Shown here piece after piece: positions 61,763 to 64,000 of a stretch of DNA of 64,000 nt (position 1 is its first letter; every line of letters begins with the position of its first letter). Under the pieces are notes generated by a model. It did not search any database. It saw only the letters and a list, made by a program, of their open reading frames with translations, and was not told the DNA's origin. Location: assembly GCF_000255705.1 (NCBI RefSeq), contig NZ_JH636443.1:149524-213523 (forward strand), in the 5' to 3' direction. This stretch comes from Zavarzinella formosa DSM 19928 (GTDB lineage: Bacteria; Planctomycetota; Planctomycetia; Gemmatales; Gemmataceae). The position numbers and the translations under genes were made by a program.

Positions 61763-62097
61763 GTAAGCTTTCAATTAAAAAAGGCGACAGAAACACATGC
61801 GAACATTTCGCATGTTGAACAAAAGCCCGAATGCGACAAAACGACCGGGAGTTTCCGGCTGTCAAAAAGCCGATCAACGGGGGATATCCCCCATTGATGT
61901 TCCGGCCGGAATGAGGCTATTTTTTTGTACGTTCGTTCAACGAAATGGATAACGCGACTTGTCAATCATCAGCAAACGGTCCGTCGTCGCGTCAACACGA
62001 AATCTGGAAGTTGAAAGATTCGTTTCATTGCGGAATTTGACAAAGAACGTTGAATTCGTGAAACCTAAACTTCGCGTTGACTCGGTTTGACCAACAT
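61763..62097. other. Intergenic region with GGGGGATATCCCCC palindrome
   Basis: 61873-61898 is a nearly perfect palindrome (ATCAA-C-GGGGGATATCCCCC-A-TTGAT), and TCCGGCCGGA at 61901-61910 is a second. They lie upstream of the small lipoprotein gene and downstream of the DUF1559 gene, both minus strand. No gene is supported here. Confidence 0.6.
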
Positions 62098-63021
62098 TTA
62101 ATTAAAGGTAAATGTTTCTCCCTTGGAGATGGTCGAGGCGGCGCGGAACACAGAAGCATTCGCGGAAGGGGCCAGGCTGCGAACAGAACCATCGCAGAAT
62201 GCGAAGTTAATGACGTTGGTATGCTTGCTTCCGAACGTGTATTGCGTCGGAGAATCCGTGAGGCCCGTGAATGAAGGCAGCATAAATCCGCTGGCCCAAG
62301 TGGGAACGAAAGAGCGCGACGTCTTGGAGCCGCCCAGCGATTCGCCGTACGCAACGGTGTTGCTCGTGCCGTCCGTGATCGATGCGATTGTCGTCTTGGT
62401 GTTGATGGCAAACGCGCCAACTTCGGTGGCATAATTGGGCATGTTGGCCACATAGCCCGCGCTGGCGGCGTAGTTCGTCGGTCCAAAACCGGTGCCGGAT
62501 CCAAAAGTGCTCCAGCCCGAAAGTCCGCCTTGGGCGTAAGCGATCAAGTACAGCTCGCCGGCCTGACCGGTGGCCAGGTTGTCCGACGGGCAGAGCAACG
62601 TCGAGACTTTCGCTTGGGCCGTGCTGGGAACATACTGCCAAACGGCCGTGGGGGGCGAGGCAAAACAACCCGTTTGAAAACCGTTATAGATGGCTTGTTG
62701 TTCCAAATAGGGCATCAAGAAGGGCAACGCGCCAATCATTCCGCTTCCGCTGTCACCCGCAAATGATGTGTTGGGTGCGGGCCATGCGTTGGCCGCGCTG
62801 TTCCACTGTCCCGGAGGAAAGTAAGACACGGTGGATTCATGATTGTGGATGGCCAGGCCAATCTGCTTGAGATTGTTTTGGCATTTCATCCGGTTCGCCG
62901 CCTCGCGAATCTTCTGGACGGCGGGCAGCAATAGACCGATCAAGATGGCGATAATGGCAATCACCACCAGCAATTCAATGAGCGTAAAACCCCGACGAGG
63001 GGTGGTGCGAAAACAAATCAT
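62098..63021 (-). CDS. DUF1559 prepilin-like protein
   Basis: A 307-residue protein. The leader is short and basic (RTTPRRG), then [16 protein letters not shown] and [22 protein letters not shown], the prepilin and DUF1559 signatures. The C-terminal H-x9-DG block is [15 protein letters not shown]. The ATG at 63021 gives a leader of normal length; AAAGGAT stands before it. Its first 60 residues are nearly the same as those of the protein at 32003, the rest differs, as usual in this expanded family. Confidence 0.94.
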   Translation of the reverse strand: MICFRTTPRRGFTLIELLVVIAIIAILIGLLLPAVQKIREAANRMKCQNNLKQIGLAIHNHESTVSYFPPGQWNSAANAWPAPNTSFAGDSGSGMIGALPFLMPYLEQQAIYNGFQTGCFASPPTAVWQYVPSTAQAKVSTLLCPSDNLATGQAGELYLIAYAQGGLSGWSTFGSGTGFGPTNYAASAGYVANMPNYATEVGAFAINTKTTIASITDGTSNTVAYGESLGGSKTSRSFVPTWASGFMLPSFTGLTDSPTQYTFGSKHTNVINFAFCDGSVRSLAPSANASVFRAASTISKGETFTFN

Positions 63022-63532
63022 GAAAAGATCATCCTTTGGATCGAAATCCGCAACCAAGGATCGCGGACAAAAATGAGAAAGAAAAGCAAGAAAAGAAAGG
63101 CTGGTTTCACAAAATGCACACCACGCGCCATCAGGGGATTTTTTTGAGGATTTGTTGGAACTCCCCGTGTTTTATGAGGGTTTTATGTGAAAAATAAAAG
63201 ATGGCATATCGTTCTCTGACAATGGAAATGCAATAATATCGGGCGGAGATGCTGCTTTTGTTATCACAAATAAATGCTTGTGCGTGCTGTTCTCAAGATA
63301 AAGACCCTTGACAAGAGGTCATGTATGGCGGAACAGACGATCAGTTGATAATTAATAATTTTTTTGATTAGATGATGTCAGGAAGTGATTGGTTTTGGGG
63401 CATGCAAGGCAACACAATTCGCCTGACTCGACAGATTTGGCGGTCGGTGGCCGATTGATGTGAGAATGATTTTGATGTTTGACGTGAAAAATGCTCATGT
63501 CACGGGGCGAGTCGGTTCTGTCGGCCGGATGT
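63022..63532. other. AT-rich intergenic region upstream of the DUF1559 gene
   Basis: About 510 bases, notably AT-rich against the surrounding genes (for example 63345-63375, TTGATAATTAATAA). It lies between PstS-like (ending at 63533) and DUF1559 (starting at 63021), both minus strand, so it would be the DUF1559 leader or promoter region. No ORF or clear repeat is seen. Confidence 0.5.
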
Positions 63533-64000
63533 TCACTTCCCCTTTGTCGGCGCCAGTCGCACCGAATTCAATTTCCCGTCAATGAGAGGCACCAATTCCG
63601 GCGGCAGCGGGGCGTATTTCAATTCGCGGGCGTAAGATTGCCCCTCGTGGGTCGCCCATCTCAGCAAATCGATCAGTTCCCGTCCTGAGGCGTTTCCGGT
63701 CTGGTCGACGAACAACACCGCCCATGCGGTTCCGGCGATCGGGTAGGATTCTTCCCCCGGCGCGTCCGTGAGGCTGTAGCGAAGATCGGCCGGGATCTTT
63801 GTCAGCGACGAGGAACAGGCCGCCGTCACGCTCTCCAGCGACGGATTCACAAAACTTCCCTCGCGATTCTTCACCTTCCCATATCGCAGATTGTTCTGCA
63901 TGGCATAAGTGAGTTCCACATACCCCAGCGAGCCGATGTTCCGGCTGATGACCCCGGTGATGCCGTTGTTTCCCTTGGCCTCCTGGCCGACGGGAAAGCG
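63533..64000 (-). CDS. PstS-like phosphate-binding protein (partial, N-terminus off the window)
   Basis: The last 155 residues of a type 2 periplasmic binding protein of the phosphate ABC transporter type. GVISRNIGSLGYVELTYAMQNNL, PNPSL-type SFVNPSLESV, and SYPIAGTAWAVLFVDQ are typical of PstS C-terminal halves. The start and the rest of any pst operon lie to the right of the window. Confidence 0.88.
   Translation of the reverse strand, partial: RFPVGQEAKGNNGITGVISRNIGSLGYVELTYAMQNNLRYGKVKNREGSFVNPSLESVTAACSSSLTKIPADLRYSLTDAPGEESYPIAGTAWAVLFVDQTGNASGRELIDLLRWATHEGQSYARELKYAPLPPELVPLIDGKLNSVRLAPTKGK

Overview
The window reads as a stretch of a GC-rich planctomycete chromosome, most like the Gemmataceae. 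That assignment is inferred from the protein families present: DUF1559 prepilin-like proteins, a BBP7-type outer membrane protein, a Uma2-family protein, HEAT-like secreted proteins, a sulfatase, and many short lipoproteins. No 16S gene or other taxonomic marker is in the window.

Positions 1-17136 (minus strand) hold a complete 14-subunit NADH:quinone oxidoreductase (complex I) locus in the order nuoA-B-C-D-E-F-G-H-I-J-K-L-M-N; nuoN runs off the left edge. The locus is interrupted four times. A broken S23-type four-helix-bundle gene and a perfect 29-bp inverted repeat lie between nuoD and nuoE. A Uma2-family gene and a lipoprotein gene lie between nuoF and nuoG. A tRNA-Ile with anticodon UAU lies between nuoH and nuoI. 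A heptamer inverted repeat lies between nuoM and nuoN. NuoJ is more than twice its usual length because of a large hydrophilic insertion.

Positions 17300-26620 carry a secreted HEAT-like protein, an orphan antitoxin followed by a truncated VapC, copy A of a ~246-bp dispersed repeat, an MgtA-like Mg2+ ATPase, a UspA protein, and a ceramidase-like lipoprotein paired with a sulfatase, facing an esterase.

Positions 26830-41463 carry secreted and surface proteins: a large HEAT-like protein and a BBP7 barrel. A cluster follows with a DUF1559 protein, a double AhpD-like protein and an EF-hand/deiodinase-like/AhpD-like fusion, the most unusual protein architecture here. An APC permease and the RecD2 helicase come next.

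Positions 41744-51263 hold a secreted LamG/DUF1080-like protein, repeat copy B, two clan-A glycosidases flanking two small secreted or anchored proteins, a membrane PQQ-type beta-propeller divergent from a TetR regulator, and an SGNH-like hydrolase.

Positions 52727-57159 form an operon of a lipid-flippase-type ABC transporter, a GT39-type glycosyltransferase and a GT2-type glycosyltransferase, probably for envelope lipid or glycan decoration. Positions 57662-61376 hold the known circularly permuted ATP-grasp / alpha-E / transglutaminase trio; here the transglutaminase ends in a polyglutamine tail. The right end has a small lipoprotein, a second DUF1559 protein and the C-terminal part of a PstS-like phosphate-binding protein.

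The region is unusually rich in repeat structures: heptamer inverted repeats, GNRA-type hairpin inverted repeats, a dispersed intergenic repeat and an in-gene octamer repeat. Functions given are from motif recognition by eye; no database search was run.
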